In this document: in pieces, positions 37,022 to 44,845 of the stretch
Numbering within the stretch: position 1 is the stretch's first letter
Layout of the letters: each line of letters starts with the position of its first letter
Source of the DNA: Pontibacter burrus
Lineage (GTDB): Bacteria > Bacteroidota > Bacteroidia > Cytophagales > Hymenobacteraceae
Assembly (NCBI RefSeq): GCF_010686685.1
Contig: NZ_JAAGWD010000001.1
Coordinates: forward strand, 434,001-498,000
Length of the DNA stretch: 64,000 nt
Direction: 5' to 3'
Position numbers and translations under genes: made by a program
Notes under the pieces: model-generated
What the model was told of the DNA's origin: nothing
Database searches by the model: none
What the model saw: only the letters and a program-made list of their open reading frames with translations

Positions 37022-38254
37022 TTAGAAGTTGTAGTTAAAGGCAATACCTGGGATATATGCTATAGATTTGAATGTGCCCGGCACACCACCAGATAAGTTC
37101 GCTAAGTCTGTTCTCTCTTTCTTATTGATGTAAAGGAAAGAAGCATCTACGCCAAATTTCTCAGAGAAAGCGTAACCTAAACCAACTGAAAGACCGCGCG
37201 AATCAGCATCTGGTGTTTCTGGTGTTAAGTAGCCGTTTTCTACAGGTGTTTTATCTAAATAAGCACCGGCACGCACTGCAAGTGCATCGTTAACCTTATA
37301 CTCGCCACCTATACGGTAAATGTAAACATCTTCGTAGTTACGGGCATTTGCAGAGAAGTTATTGCCGGCAACCGGTTTGGTAAAGTCAAAACGAAGTTCT
37401 TTGTATGCGCTCCATTCAACACGGCTGATATCAAGTGCTAATGTTAATTTATCGGAAGCCTGGTATCCAATACCAAATGACAGGGTGGCTGGCATTGGCA
37501 ATGCAGCCGAAAACTGAGTGCCTGGCTGGAAGTTAGCGCCTGCAGCAGCAGGTACATTTGTGAAAGTAACATCGCCGTTCTCTACCTCCATATTTATCTT
37601 AGAGCGATAGTTCAGACCGAATGATAACTTATCAGATGCCTGTAAGTGGATACCTGCGTTAAAACCTACTGTTGTATTAGCGCCGCCATCCATTTCTATT
37701 TTAGCCTCATCGCCGTTGGAGTTTTGTACCGGAAGCACTCTCTGTAAGTTTACGCTACCAAAGGCTACAACCAGGCCAGCGCCCACACCCAGTTTATCAG
37801 TTATCTGATAACTCAGGGTCGGCTGTACATAAATTGCCTGTAACGAAAGCTCACTTAAGCCAAAACGACCGTTCCATTCATCACCCCATTTTACAGTGCT
37901 ACCAAAAGGAGTATACACACCGATACCAGCCTTAAGCTTGTCTGTAATACCATATACACCATAAACATGGAAAGGCGTACCTGTTGGGTTATCGGCCTGT
38001 ATAGTCTTGTTACTTTCAGGTGCCTGATAACCTATTTTAGCTGTGATAAAGCTAGCCCCGATGGTAACGCCATTACGTGCCTGCGCCATGGCGCCTGGGT
38101 TAAAGAAGATGCTTGATGTTCCTGTATTTAAACCAGTACCAGTGTGGCCCATGCCTATTTGCCGCTGGCTGGCAAGGTTTACCTGGTATCCGCCGGCCAT
38201 AGCTGTGCCCGTGAGCAGGGTGCTACCCAGCAAGGCTAAAATTTTGCTTTTCAT
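37022..38254 (-). CDS. FadL/OmpP1-family outer-membrane transporter
   Basis: A 410-aa protein with a signal peptide ending at AMAG (residue ~21) and the family N-terminal hatch sequence GYQVNLASQRQIGMGHTGTGLNTGTSSIFFNPGAMAQ. Amphipathic strands follow, to a C-terminal FNYNF. FadL-type channels admit long-chain fatty acids or other hydrophobic compounds by lateral diffusion. The SGNH lipoprotein gene follows in the same operon. Confidence 0.92.
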   Translation of the reverse strand: MKSKILALLGSTLLTGTAMAGGYQVNLASQRQIGMGHTGTGLNTGTSSIFFNPGAMAQARNGVTIGASFITAKIGYQAPESNKTIQADNPTGTPFHVYGVYGITDKLKAGIGVYTPFGSTVKWGDEWNGRFGLSELSLQAIYVQPTLSYQITDKLGVGAGLVVAFGSVNLQRVLPVQNSNGDEAKIEMDGGANTTVGFNAGIHLQASDKLSFGLNYRSKINMEVENGDVTFTNVPAAAGANFQPGTQFSAALPMPATLSFGIGYQASDKLTLALDISRVEWSAYKELRFDFTKPVAGNNFSANARNYEDVYIYRIGGEYKVNDALAVRAGAYLDKTPVENGYLTPETPDADSRGLSVGLGYAFSEKFGVDASFLYINKKERTDLANLSGGVPGTFKSIAYIPGIAFNYNF

Positions 38255-38539
38255 AAAGTGCTACTTTTAGTATAGAAGTGTTTATACATCTAAACAAATA
38301 TAGAAATAATTAATATGCTACCTAATGGGCAAGATGTCTTTTTTCAAATATTTTTTGCTGTCGGTCGAAAATTATACTGAAACGGTTCAAAGATGTTCTA
38401 AAAACCAATATCTGTGCAGTTTAGCGGCTATGCATACGGGTTTTGCTGCAACTGGTATCTATAAATTTAAACCAAACAGCTTCATCCGGTAAAGCTGCTT
38501 GTACGTTTACATACTTTCCGAAAAGAACGACAGATAATT
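38255..38539. other. Divergent spacer between the porin and flavoprotein genes
   Basis: An AT-rich stretch without genes. It must hold two divergent promoters; I cannot assign an exact element. Confidence 0.35.
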
Positions 38540-39433
38540 ATGTATGATGTTATAATAATTGGTGGCGGTGCAGCCGGTTTAAATGCAGCTATGCTTTTAG
38601 GCAGGTCGCGCCGCAAGGTGGTGGTTTTTGATACAGGCAAGCCACGCAACCGCTGGTCTGACCATATGAACGGCTTCCTGAGCAGCGACGGAATGAACCC
38701 GCTGGAATTTATAAAGAAGGGCCGCGAAGAACTACAGAAGTATAATATAGAACTACAGGACAAACTTATAGTTACAGCTACCTATAGCAAGGGAATTTTT
38801 GTCGTAAACGATGCCGATGGCCAGGTATACAGATCAAGGAAATTGCTGCTGGCAACCGGCCTGAAAGATAAGCTGCCCGAAATAGAGGGTATAGAGCCTT
38901 ATTATGGTAAAAGCATACACCATTGCCAGTACTGCGATGGCTGGGAAAACAGCGACAAAGCCATTGCCGTGTATGGCAAAAACCGGGATGGGGTGGGGCA
39001 AGCACTTGCTCTGACAACCTGGAGCAAAAATGTAACCCTCTACACAGATGGTACCGATAAGCTCCGGCACACTGATAAGGAGAAGCTACAACGCAATGGT
39101 GTTAAGATTTGCACGACACGCATTAACGGGCTAAGAGGCGATGGAGGACAGCTGAAGCAGATTGTGCTGGCCAACGGCGAGGTGCACGAGCAGCAGGCCA
39201 TGTTTTTTAATACAGGTTGTATACAACAATGTGATTTAGGTGAGCAGTTAGGGTGCGAGTTTACCAGCAAAGGTGTAATTAAAACCCGCCGTAACCAGAA
39301 AACAGCAATCCCTGGCTTATACGTAGCCGGCGATGCCGACCGAGACATGCAACTGGTTATAGTTGCCGCCGCCGAGGGCGCCAAAGCCGGCGTGGCAATT
39401 AATATGGAACTACAGAAAGAGGACTATAAGTAG
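38540..39433 (+). CDS. Thioredoxin-reductase-like NAD(P)/FAD-dependent oxidoreductase
   Basis: A 297-aa flavoprotein with an FAD dinucleotide-binding motif GGGAAG (8-13), a redox-active CQYC (Cys129/Cys132), and the second FAD motif GLYVAGDADRDMQ near 255. The NADPH-binding region reads YGKNRDGVGQ instead of the usual GGGxxA glycine motif, so cofactor use may differ from true thioredoxin reductase. It may reduce a small thiol protein or act as a stand-alone disulfide reductase. It is monocistronic, with its own terminator. Confidence 0.83.
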   Translation: MYDVIIIGGGAAGLNAAMLLGRSRRKVVVFDTGKPRNRWSDHMNGFLSSDGMNPLEFIKKGREELQKYNIELQDKLIVTATYSKGIFVVNDADGQVYRSRKLLLATGLKDKLPEIEGIEPYYGKSIHHCQYCDGWENSDKAIAVYGKNRDGVGQALALTTWSKNVTLYTDGTDKLRHTDKEKLQRNGVKICTTRINGLRGDGGQLKQIVLANGEVHEQQAMFFNTGCIQQCDLGEQLGCEFTSKGVIKTRRNQKTAIPGLYVAGDADRDMQLVIVAAAEGAKAGVAINMELQKEDYK

Positions 39434-39438
39434 GATAG

Positions 39439-39480
39439 TAAAGCCGGGATGTGCCCGCTCAATGGCATTGCCCGGCTTTA
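39439..39480. terminator. Terminator between convergent flavoprotein and cyanophycinase genes
   Basis: TAAAGCCGGG (39439-39448) pairs with CCCGGCTTTA (39471-39480) around a 22-base loop. It is flanked by a short T-rich run on the plus side and lies between convergent genes. Confidence 0.6.
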
Positions 39481-39496
39481 ATGTTTTGGCTCAAAG

Positions 39497-40333
39497 CTAA
39501 ATTTTATTTCCGTTTAGGACAGGCTGGTATTCCATCGGCTGGAACAAATGCTCTTTCAGGCAGTAACGGTATCCTTCTACCAGCAGGTGCATCACTAGAT
39601 TTTCCACCGCAATGGGCTCGTTTTCTTCTGCTTTGCGCACCCTGGAGAATTTAATTTTGCTTGCATCTATAATCGTTACCACTCCGGTACCAAATACCTC
39701 CACTAGGTTTCCTTCTTTTATGATAATGCCGGTTTCTTCACTAAGGCCAATGCCAATGTGAGTTGGGTCGTGGGCTACGGCGTGGGCCAGGCGGCCAAAA
39801 CGACCTCGTTCAGCAAAGTGGGTATCAATGTAGATGTTGTTTATAAAACCGAACCCTTCGGTTGTTTTCATCTCACCTTTGATGAGCGAATAATGGCCAT
39901 AGCCATCGTAGATCATTCGGTCAGACATAACGGCGGCGCCTGCGCTGGTACCTGATATAATAATATCTTCTTCCCGGTAGCGTCTGCTCATAATTTCAAG
40001 CAGCCTGGAGTTGCCCAGAAACTTGGAGAGCCGAAGCTGGTCGCCACCCGTAAAAAAGATAACGTTGGCACTGCTGATTCGCTCCAGGTTTTCCGGTGTA
40101 TCAGCTTCGTGATCTTCGTCGATGCGCATGAACCGTACGTTGCTGCAGCCCAGTTCCTCAAAAGCCTCTTTATAAGCCTTTCCTGAGTCCAGGGCATCGT
40201 CCGGTTTGGGGGTGGCAGTCGCTATAACTTCTATATGAGAATGTATATCGCATATCTCTGACCTGATCAGTTTGATAAGACCATCATCATCTCCGCCTCC
40301 CAGGGCGATCAGTTTTCCTTTAACTCGTTGCAT
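39497..40333 (-). CDS. cphB: Cyanophycinase (serine peptidase family S51)
   Basis: A 278-aa protein with GGGDDDG near the N-terminus, FFTGGDQLRL (93-102), the nucleophile motif SGTSAGAAVMS with Ser130, and IYIDTHFAERGRFGRL followed by GIGLSEETG. Cyanophycinases release beta-Asp-Arg dipeptides from cyanophycin. No cyanophycin synthetase gene is visible in the window, so a role in imported or dietary polymer or in other beta-aspartyl peptides is also possible. Confidence 0.85.
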   Translation of the reverse strand: MQRVKGKLIALGGGDDDGLIKLIRSEICDIHSHIEVIATATPKPDDALDSGKAYKEAFEELGCSNVRFMRIDEDHEADTPENLERISSANVIFFTGGDQLRLSKFLGNSRLLEIMSRRYREEDIIISGTSAGAAVMSDRMIYDGYGHYSLIKGEMKTTEGFGFINNIYIDTHFAERGRFGRLAHAVAHDPTHIGIGLSEETGIIIKEGNLVEVFGTGVVTIIDASKIKFSRVRKAEENEPIAVENLVMHLLVEGYRYCLKEHLFQPMEYQPVLNGNKI

Positions 40334-40744
40334 CTGTATTTCTACTAAAGAAGATGTCTGTTATACTCGGTTTTGGCTGGCTTTGTTGAATTGGTAGCGC
40401 GTGCTGGCACATCTCTCTACCCCTGAATTGTTGCTGCTGGTTATAGTTTGGCGTGTAAAATATTATGAGGTAGCATGTTACAACTGTTCGCTGTGTGTAC
40501 ACCTGTACGCTTATGAACAATGAACTGTACGCCGCCGGACACTCCTGATATTAAATATAGACTTGTTTGTATTGTATAATGCTGATAATCAGGTTATTGT
40601 GTGGTTTGGCACGTAAAGTGTAATATGCCAATCAGAAATAAAAAAAATTATAGAGAGCCGAGCAACCTTTTGGAAATGAGACTCATCTATTAGTTGAAAG
40701 CAGTCAGAAAAAAATATATCTATAACCACTAACTACCTAAAATT
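40334..40744. other. Leader region upstream of the micro-peptide genes
   Basis: A gene-free stretch of 411 bases, AT-rich after 40540. It must contain the promoters of cyanophycinase (-) and of the peptide cluster (+). I found no exact TAnnTTTG match and no clear hairpin. Confidence 0.4.
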
Positions 40745-40909
40745 ATGAAAATCATCGCACTTCTTATCTTCTTATTCCTGGGTTTCGGAGCCGTATGTAA
40801 AAAAACACTTACCGAAAACAAAGAGATCGCATTCCAGCACGAACTCAACCAGTACAAGTCTTACCCTAACCTGTTGCCAGTAGTTGAAGTTGTTGCCCCT
40901 AAGAGCTAA
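40745..40909 (+). CDS. Micro-peptide 1 of 3 (54 aa), membrane-anchored or secreted
   Basis: This 54-aa ORF starts MKIIALLIFLFLGFG, a hydrophobic N-terminal helix or signal peptide of ~17 residues. A charged stretch follows, then the tail YKSYPNLLPVVEVVAPKS. It shares length, start (MK + hydrophobic), a QxELxxY segment and the C-terminal YPN(L/M)L..VVEVVAP(K/R)S block with the next ORF, 51 bp downstream. Conservation of the protein while the DNA differs argues that it is really translated. I do not recognise the family and assign no function. Confidence 0.72.
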   Translation: MKIIALLIFLFLGFGAVCKKTLTENKEIAFQHELNQYKSYPNLLPVVEVVAPKS

Positions 40910-40960
40910 TGTTAACGCACCTAAAAATTAAAAGCACCTGAACCTATAATCTTTAAAACT

Positions 40961-41125
40961 ATGAAAATGATCCTTCTCCTTTTAGCTATGGTTGTTGCCT
41001 TCGCATTCGCCTTTATTAAAGCTACTGATGATGTTAAGAATGCCGTTGTGCAGCAGGAACTGGAGCATTACGCAGCGTACCCTAACATGCTGAATGTGGT
41101 GGAAGTAGTAGCTCCCCGCAGCTAA
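40961..41125 (+). CDS. Micro-peptide 2 of 3 (54 aa), paralogue of micro-peptide 1
   Basis: This 54-aa ORF starts MKMILLLLAMVVAFAFAF, then has a charged segment with QQELEHYAAYPNMLN and the C-terminal VVEVVAPRS. It aligns without gaps to the preceding peptide over the whole length, with identical C-terminal VVEVVAP(K/R)S. No cysteine lipobox is present. The spacing of ~50 bp to each neighbour suggests cotranscription of the three peptide genes up to the terminator at 41401. Confidence 0.72.
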   Translation: MKMILLLLAMVVAFAFAFIKATDDVKNAVVQQELEHYAAYPNMLNVVEVVAPRS

Positions 41126-41181
41126 CGAAGGCCACTTACAACTTGCTGACGCACATGCCTGACACCCTAACCAATAAACCT

Positions 41182-41337
41182 ATGAAAGCCCTTCTCCTGA
41201 TATTTGCTTTAATAATGTGCTTTTACCTGGCCCGGGTAAAAGCACGCGAAGCAAGAAACCTGATGACGCATACAAACTACCCCGAAATGCTGGTTGGCCC
41301 TAACCAGTATACAACTCCGCCAGCCTTTGCAGCATAA
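41182..41337 (+). CDS. Micro-peptide 3 of 3 (51 aa), diverged paralogue
   Basis: The ATG at 41182 (MKALLLIFALIMCFYLARV) is preferred over an in-frame ATG at 41143, because it matches the MK-hydrophobic start of the two preceding peptides and has the same ~50-bp spacing. After a basic segment comes NYPEML, corresponding to YPN(L/M)L, but the tail (GPNQYTTPPAFAA) differs. It is 51 aa long. The function is unknown. Confidence 0.62.
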   Translation: MKALLLIFALIMCFYLARVKAREARNLMTHTNYPEMLVGPNQYTTPPAFAA

Positions 41338-41400
41338 ACCTGCGCAGGCTGGCGCTGTTGTTTATTAAGGATAAGCAGTTTTTTGTAAAATGTTATAGCA

Positions 41401-41423
41401 GCAGGCTAAATGCCTGCTTTTTT
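41401..41423 (+). terminator. Terminator of the micro-peptide cluster
   Basis: Stem GCAGGC (41401-41406) with GCCTGC (41412-41417), loop TAAAT, is followed by six T. It is 64 bp after the third peptide's stop. Confidence 0.8.
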
Positions 41424-41779
41424 GTTTAGTAAAGCTCGCTAATGGTTTGCGAGTAGCTTTTTATGAAGTATAGTGGCGGTTAAATACCGTGTTACGGAAG
41501 TGTGCCGGTTTCCCTTTTATAGTTGCAGCAAAGCGCTTAACTTTACAGGGCAGAGTTTAATTAAGGTGTAAAGTGAGATTCAGATTCTGCAGAACGGGGC
41601 ACGGCGCAAAACCCGTTAACCAACTATAAATGCGGTTGTTATTTAAATTGGCCGGGGAGTATACCCTGCTAACCTGCCAACTATGCCTCTAAAACCACAT
41701 TAGAAAACAGACTACCGCAATAGCAATGTGCTCCACAAAAGACCCGGTCCCCTCCGGGTTTTTTTGTTTATAGTTGGTA
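41424..41779. other. Gene-free stretch ending in a second plus-strand terminator
   Basis: There is no credible ORF. ACCCGG (41742-41747) pairs with CCGGGT (41754-41759) and is followed by a run of eight T, a terminator facing the plus strand although no plus-strand gene lies between it and the terminator at 41401. It may serve the convergent gene at 41780 weakly, or end a short non-coding transcript. Confidence 0.45.
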
Positions 41780-42355
41780 CTACTGTTTGTTGCCTTTAAA
41801 AATATCCCAGACAGAAGGAGTCTCGTCGCTGTTCTTCTTTTTCTTCTTCTTGCTATCCTTCTCATCATCTTTGTTGCCAAATGGCCAGATAGAGCGTTTC
41901 TTTTTCTTCTCTTTCACCAGCACATACCGCACCGATACACCCGACGACAGTCCAACCCAATCTTCGTGATTTATATGAAAGGCCGGTTTTATATCTGCCG
42001 ACAGCAGGAAAGGCAAACCATTCACTTTATACTCTATGCCCAGTATCGCATCGGCGCCGGTAAAAACACCTTTATCTTTCAGGTTGCCAACGTGCCCGCC
42101 GGCACCTATGTAGTAGTTAAAGCGCTCGCCTAACAGAGGGAAGTGCCATTCGTACAAGGCGGTGCCACTGAATTCGCGCTCGCCCAGTGCACCAATTACT
42201 TCCAAAGTGCCGCGCTCGTTTAGCTTTTGCTGTAAGGATAAACCCAGTTTATCGCTCTCAAAACGTGGACCAAGGGCCGTACGGTATTTCTGAGCCGCAG
42301 CATCGAAGCTTAAGAAAGATAAAAGGACTAGTAATAGTGCGTATTTGAAGTTCAT
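41780..42355 (-). CDS. Small exported outer-membrane-like protein with lysine-rich C-terminus
   Basis: A 191-aa protein from the ATG at 42355 (MNFKYALLLVLLSFLSFDAAAQ signal peptide); an upstream in-frame ATG at 42376 would put seven polar residues before the signal. The mature part has alternating hydrophobic strands and Gly/aromatic turns (LGPRFESDKLGLSLQQ, YEWHFPL, YYIGAGGHVG, LGIEYKVNGLP, ADIKPAFHI, SSGVSVRYVL) typical of a small beta-barrel. The last ~45 residues are an unusual tail with KEKKKKR, DDEKDSKKKKKK and WDIFKG. The function is unknown. Confidence 0.72.
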   Translation of the reverse strand: MNFKYALLLVLLSFLSFDAAAQKYRTALGPRFESDKLGLSLQQKLNERGTLEVIGALGEREFSGTALYEWHFPLLGERFNYYIGAGGHVGNLKDKGVFTGADAILGIEYKVNGLPFLLSADIKPAFHINHEDWVGLSSGVSVRYVLVKEKKKKRSIWPFGNKDDEKDSKKKKKKNSDETPSVWDIFKGNKQ

Positions 42356-42528
42356 AAGGGTTAAGCAGTTGTTCAAGCAGCGCTTTGCAAAAACCTTTCC
42401 TGAAGTATAGAAAGATTTAAAAAGCGCCGCTTTAAAAATAAATAACTCGTATAGTTATAGTTCCAAAAAGATTAATTATATTTTATTGATAAATATTCCC
42501 ACAATCCACGGTTCACAGTAAACAGAAG

Positions 42529-42552
42529 CAAGACAGCCTATACGCTGTCTTG
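42529..42552 (-). terminator. Probable terminator of arfB
   Basis: A 9-bp stem CAAGACAGC (42529-42537) with GCTGTCTTG (42544-42552), loop CTATAC, lies 13 bp after the arfB stop. The T tract on the minus strand is weak. Confidence 0.5.
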
Positions 42553-42565
42553 TCTGCTTTATAAA

Positions 42566-42970
42566 CTATAGGTTAAAACGCCGGTCGGCTTTTTTCTGCG
42601 ACTGCCGCTTTTTGTTCTCGAGGCGTTGCTTTACCGATGCTCGGGTAGGTTTGGTGGCTTTGCGTTTTTTCTGGGGAGTGAGCGCCTGCCGCAGCAGCTC
42701 TTTAAAACGCTCGATGCAAAGGGCCTTGTTCTGTAGTTGGCTGCGCTCGGTCTGGCACACAACCTGCAGGTAGCCGTCGTTGTTTATGCGTGCTGCCAGT
42801 TTTTCCTGAATCCGCTGCTTCTCTTCAACGCTTAACAATTCGGAGCTTTCCACATGAAACCGTAGCTCTACTTTAGTTGCTACCTTATTTACATTCTGCC
42901 CGCCTGCACCACCGCTCCGCGATGCCTGAAATTGTAGTTCTTTCTCAAAATCTCTTTCTGAAATATCCAT
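42566..42970 (-). CDS. arfB: Ribosome-rescue peptidyl-tRNA hydrolase ArfB
   Basis: A 134-aa protein with the release-factor GGQ motif (residues 23-25 in SGGAGGQNVNKV) and a basic C-terminal tail (KKRKATKPTRASVKQRLENKKRQSQKKADRRF region) that enters the mRNA channel of stalled ribosomes. It hydrolyses peptidyl-tRNA on non-stop ribosomes without needing a stop codon. Length and motifs are typical for the family. Confidence 0.93.
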   Translation of the reverse strand: MDISERDFEKELQFQASRSGGAGGQNVNKVATKVELRFHVESSELLSVEEKQRIQEKLAARINNDGYLQVVCQTERSQLQNKALCIERFKELLRQALTPQKKRKATKPTRASVKQRLENKKRQSQKKADRRFNL

Positions 42971-43143
42971 GTAGCGCCTTGCCTAAAGGTGTTTGCCTAT
43001 ACCATACGAACGAACCATAGTATAAAGTATAGTCGTAGTACAAGGTACCCTAATTTATTTGCCCTGCCACAATTTGTTTGCGCGGTACCGGGCAGCAGCA
43101 CCTGTCCGGATCAACTATAGCCGGGCACCAAAACGATAGTTAC

Positions 43144-44778
43144 ATGGAAGAAAAAGACCTGTGGTACAAACGGGCCGTAGTGTATGCCCTGGATGTAGAA
43201 ACCTTTCAGGACTCTGATAACGATGGCATCGGCGATTTTCAGGGACTCATCAGCCGACTGGATTACATAGCGACCTTAGGTATAACCTGCATCTGGCTGC
43301 TGCCTTTTTACCCCACACCCAACCGCGACAATGGCTATGATGTGATGGACTATTATAATGTAGACAAGCGCTTGGGTGACCTCGGCGACTTTGCCATCTT
43401 TATAAAGGAAGCCAACGAGCGCGGCATGAAAGTGATCGTAGACCTGGTGATCAACCATACATCCGACCAGCATCCCTGGTTTCAGGAAGCACGCCGCAAC
43501 CCGAACTCGAAGTACCGCAACTACTATACCTGGGTAAAAGAAGAACCTGAAGAAGACATAGGTAAACCGGCCTTTGCTGACAAACAGGACGGCATTTGGA
43601 ACTGGGACGAAGAGGCCCAAATGTTTTACCTGCACCGCTTTTACGAGCATCAGCCTGACTTGAACATTGCCAACCCGGATGTGCGCGAGGAGATACACCG
43701 CATTATGCGATTCTGGCTGATGCTGGGTGTGGCAGGTTTCAGGGTGGATGCAGCTCATATCCTGATCCAGAGCGATACCGAGAAGGACAAGCTCGAATTT
43801 TACGACCTGATAGAAGACATGCGCGAGTTTATAAATACCCATAGTCAGGATGCCGTGCTGCTGGCCGAAGCGTCGGGACCGCCGCATGTGGTGGGCTCGT
43901 TTTTTAAGGGTAAACAGCGCATGCATATGATGTTTAACTTCCTGCTGAACCAGCACGTTTTTCTGGCCCTGGCCCGTAAAGAAGGTTCGCCCATCGCCAA
44001 AGGCATGCGCATGTTGCCCGACAAAGATTACACCTCGCAGTGGCTTAACTTTTTGCGTCATCATGACGAGCTGAACATTGAAGACCTGGAGAAATCGGAG
44101 CAGGACGATATATTTAAAGTATTTGCTCCCGACGAAGACATGAAGATATTTGGCCGGGGCATACGGCGCAGGTTGCCACCCATACTCAGCGATAACCGGG
44201 CCCGAATGGAGCTTGCCTATAGTTTGCTGTTTACCCTACCAGGCACACCCATGATACAGTACGGGGCCGAAATAGGCATGGGCGACGACCTGACACAGCC
44301 GGAGCGTAACAGCGTAAGAACACCCATGCAGTGGGCCAATGCGCTGAACGGCGGCTTCTCTGATTACGAAGGCGACCTGATCCGGCCCATCATCAGTTCG
44401 GGCAAGTATAGCTACAAAAAAGTAAACGTTACGGATCAGCTCTGCGACCCTGACTCATTTTTGAACTGGATGGAGCGGATCATACGCATGCGGCGACAGT
44501 TTCCGGAGCTCGGCAGCGGTGATTTCAGTATTATTGAAACCGATAACCGGAAAGTATTTGCCCATAGTTGCTCCCAAAAATTTACGCTTTACGTGGTGCA
44601 TAACCTGAGCAGCCAACCCCAGAAAGTGCTTATACCCGAGTTGCAGGCTGCCGAACCCAACCTGATAGAAGTTACCAGTAACCAGACTTACAAAGCCCCG
44701 AAAAATGGTGAAGTAGCGTTGAGTGCCTATGGCTACCGCTGGTTCAGGGTACGTAAATCGCTGGCTAAAACTACGTAG
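43144..44778 (+). CDS. GH13 alpha-amylase-family enzyme, trehalose synthase-like
   Basis: The ATG at 43144 (544 aa, MEEKDLWYKRAVVYALDVETF) is preferred over an in-frame TTG at 43078, whose extra 22 residues look like leader. The TIM barrel shows the GH13 motifs VDLVINH (99-105), GFRVDAAH with nucleophile Asp202, LLAEASG with acid/base Glu242, and FLRHHDEL with Asp308. The opening resembles TreS (maltose-trehalose isomerising) and related hydrolases. No signal peptide is seen, so it is cytoplasmic. No maltokinase or other glycogen/trehalose gene is adjacent, so its exact reaction is open. Confidence 0.85.
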   Translation: MEEKDLWYKRAVVYALDVETFQDSDNDGIGDFQGLISRLDYIATLGITCIWLLPFYPTPNRDNGYDVMDYYNVDKRLGDLGDFAIFIKEANERGMKVIVDLVINHTSDQHPWFQEARRNPNSKYRNYYTWVKEEPEEDIGKPAFADKQDGIWNWDEEAQMFYLHRFYEHQPDLNIANPDVREEIHRIMRFWLMLGVAGFRVDAAHILIQSDTEKDKLEFYDLIEDMREFINTHSQDAVLLAEASGPPHVVGSFFKGKQRMHMMFNFLLNQHVFLALARKEGSPIAKGMRMLPDKDYTSQWLNFLRHHDELNIEDLEKSEQDDIFKVFAPDEDMKIFGRGIRRRLPPILSDNRARMELAYSLLFTLPGTPMIQYGAEIGMGDDLTQPERNSVRTPMQWANALNGGFSDYEGDLIRPIISSGKYSYKKVNVTDQLCDPDSFLNWMERIIRMRRQFPELGSGDFSIIETDNRKVFAHSCSQKFTLYVVHNLSSQPQKVLIPELQAAEPNLIEVTSNQTYKAPKNGEVALSAYGYRWFRVRKSLAKTT

Positions 44779-44845
44779 GCAGGCGCAAGAACAAATAGCG
44801 TGGCAGGTCGTTTCAGTATAGTATAGCTATAGTTGCTGAACTGAT

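Noticed and set aside
43078..43143. Upstream TTG start for the GH13 gene
   Set aside because: The added 22 residues show no family similarity, and the ATG at 43144 begins exactly where GH13 homology starts.
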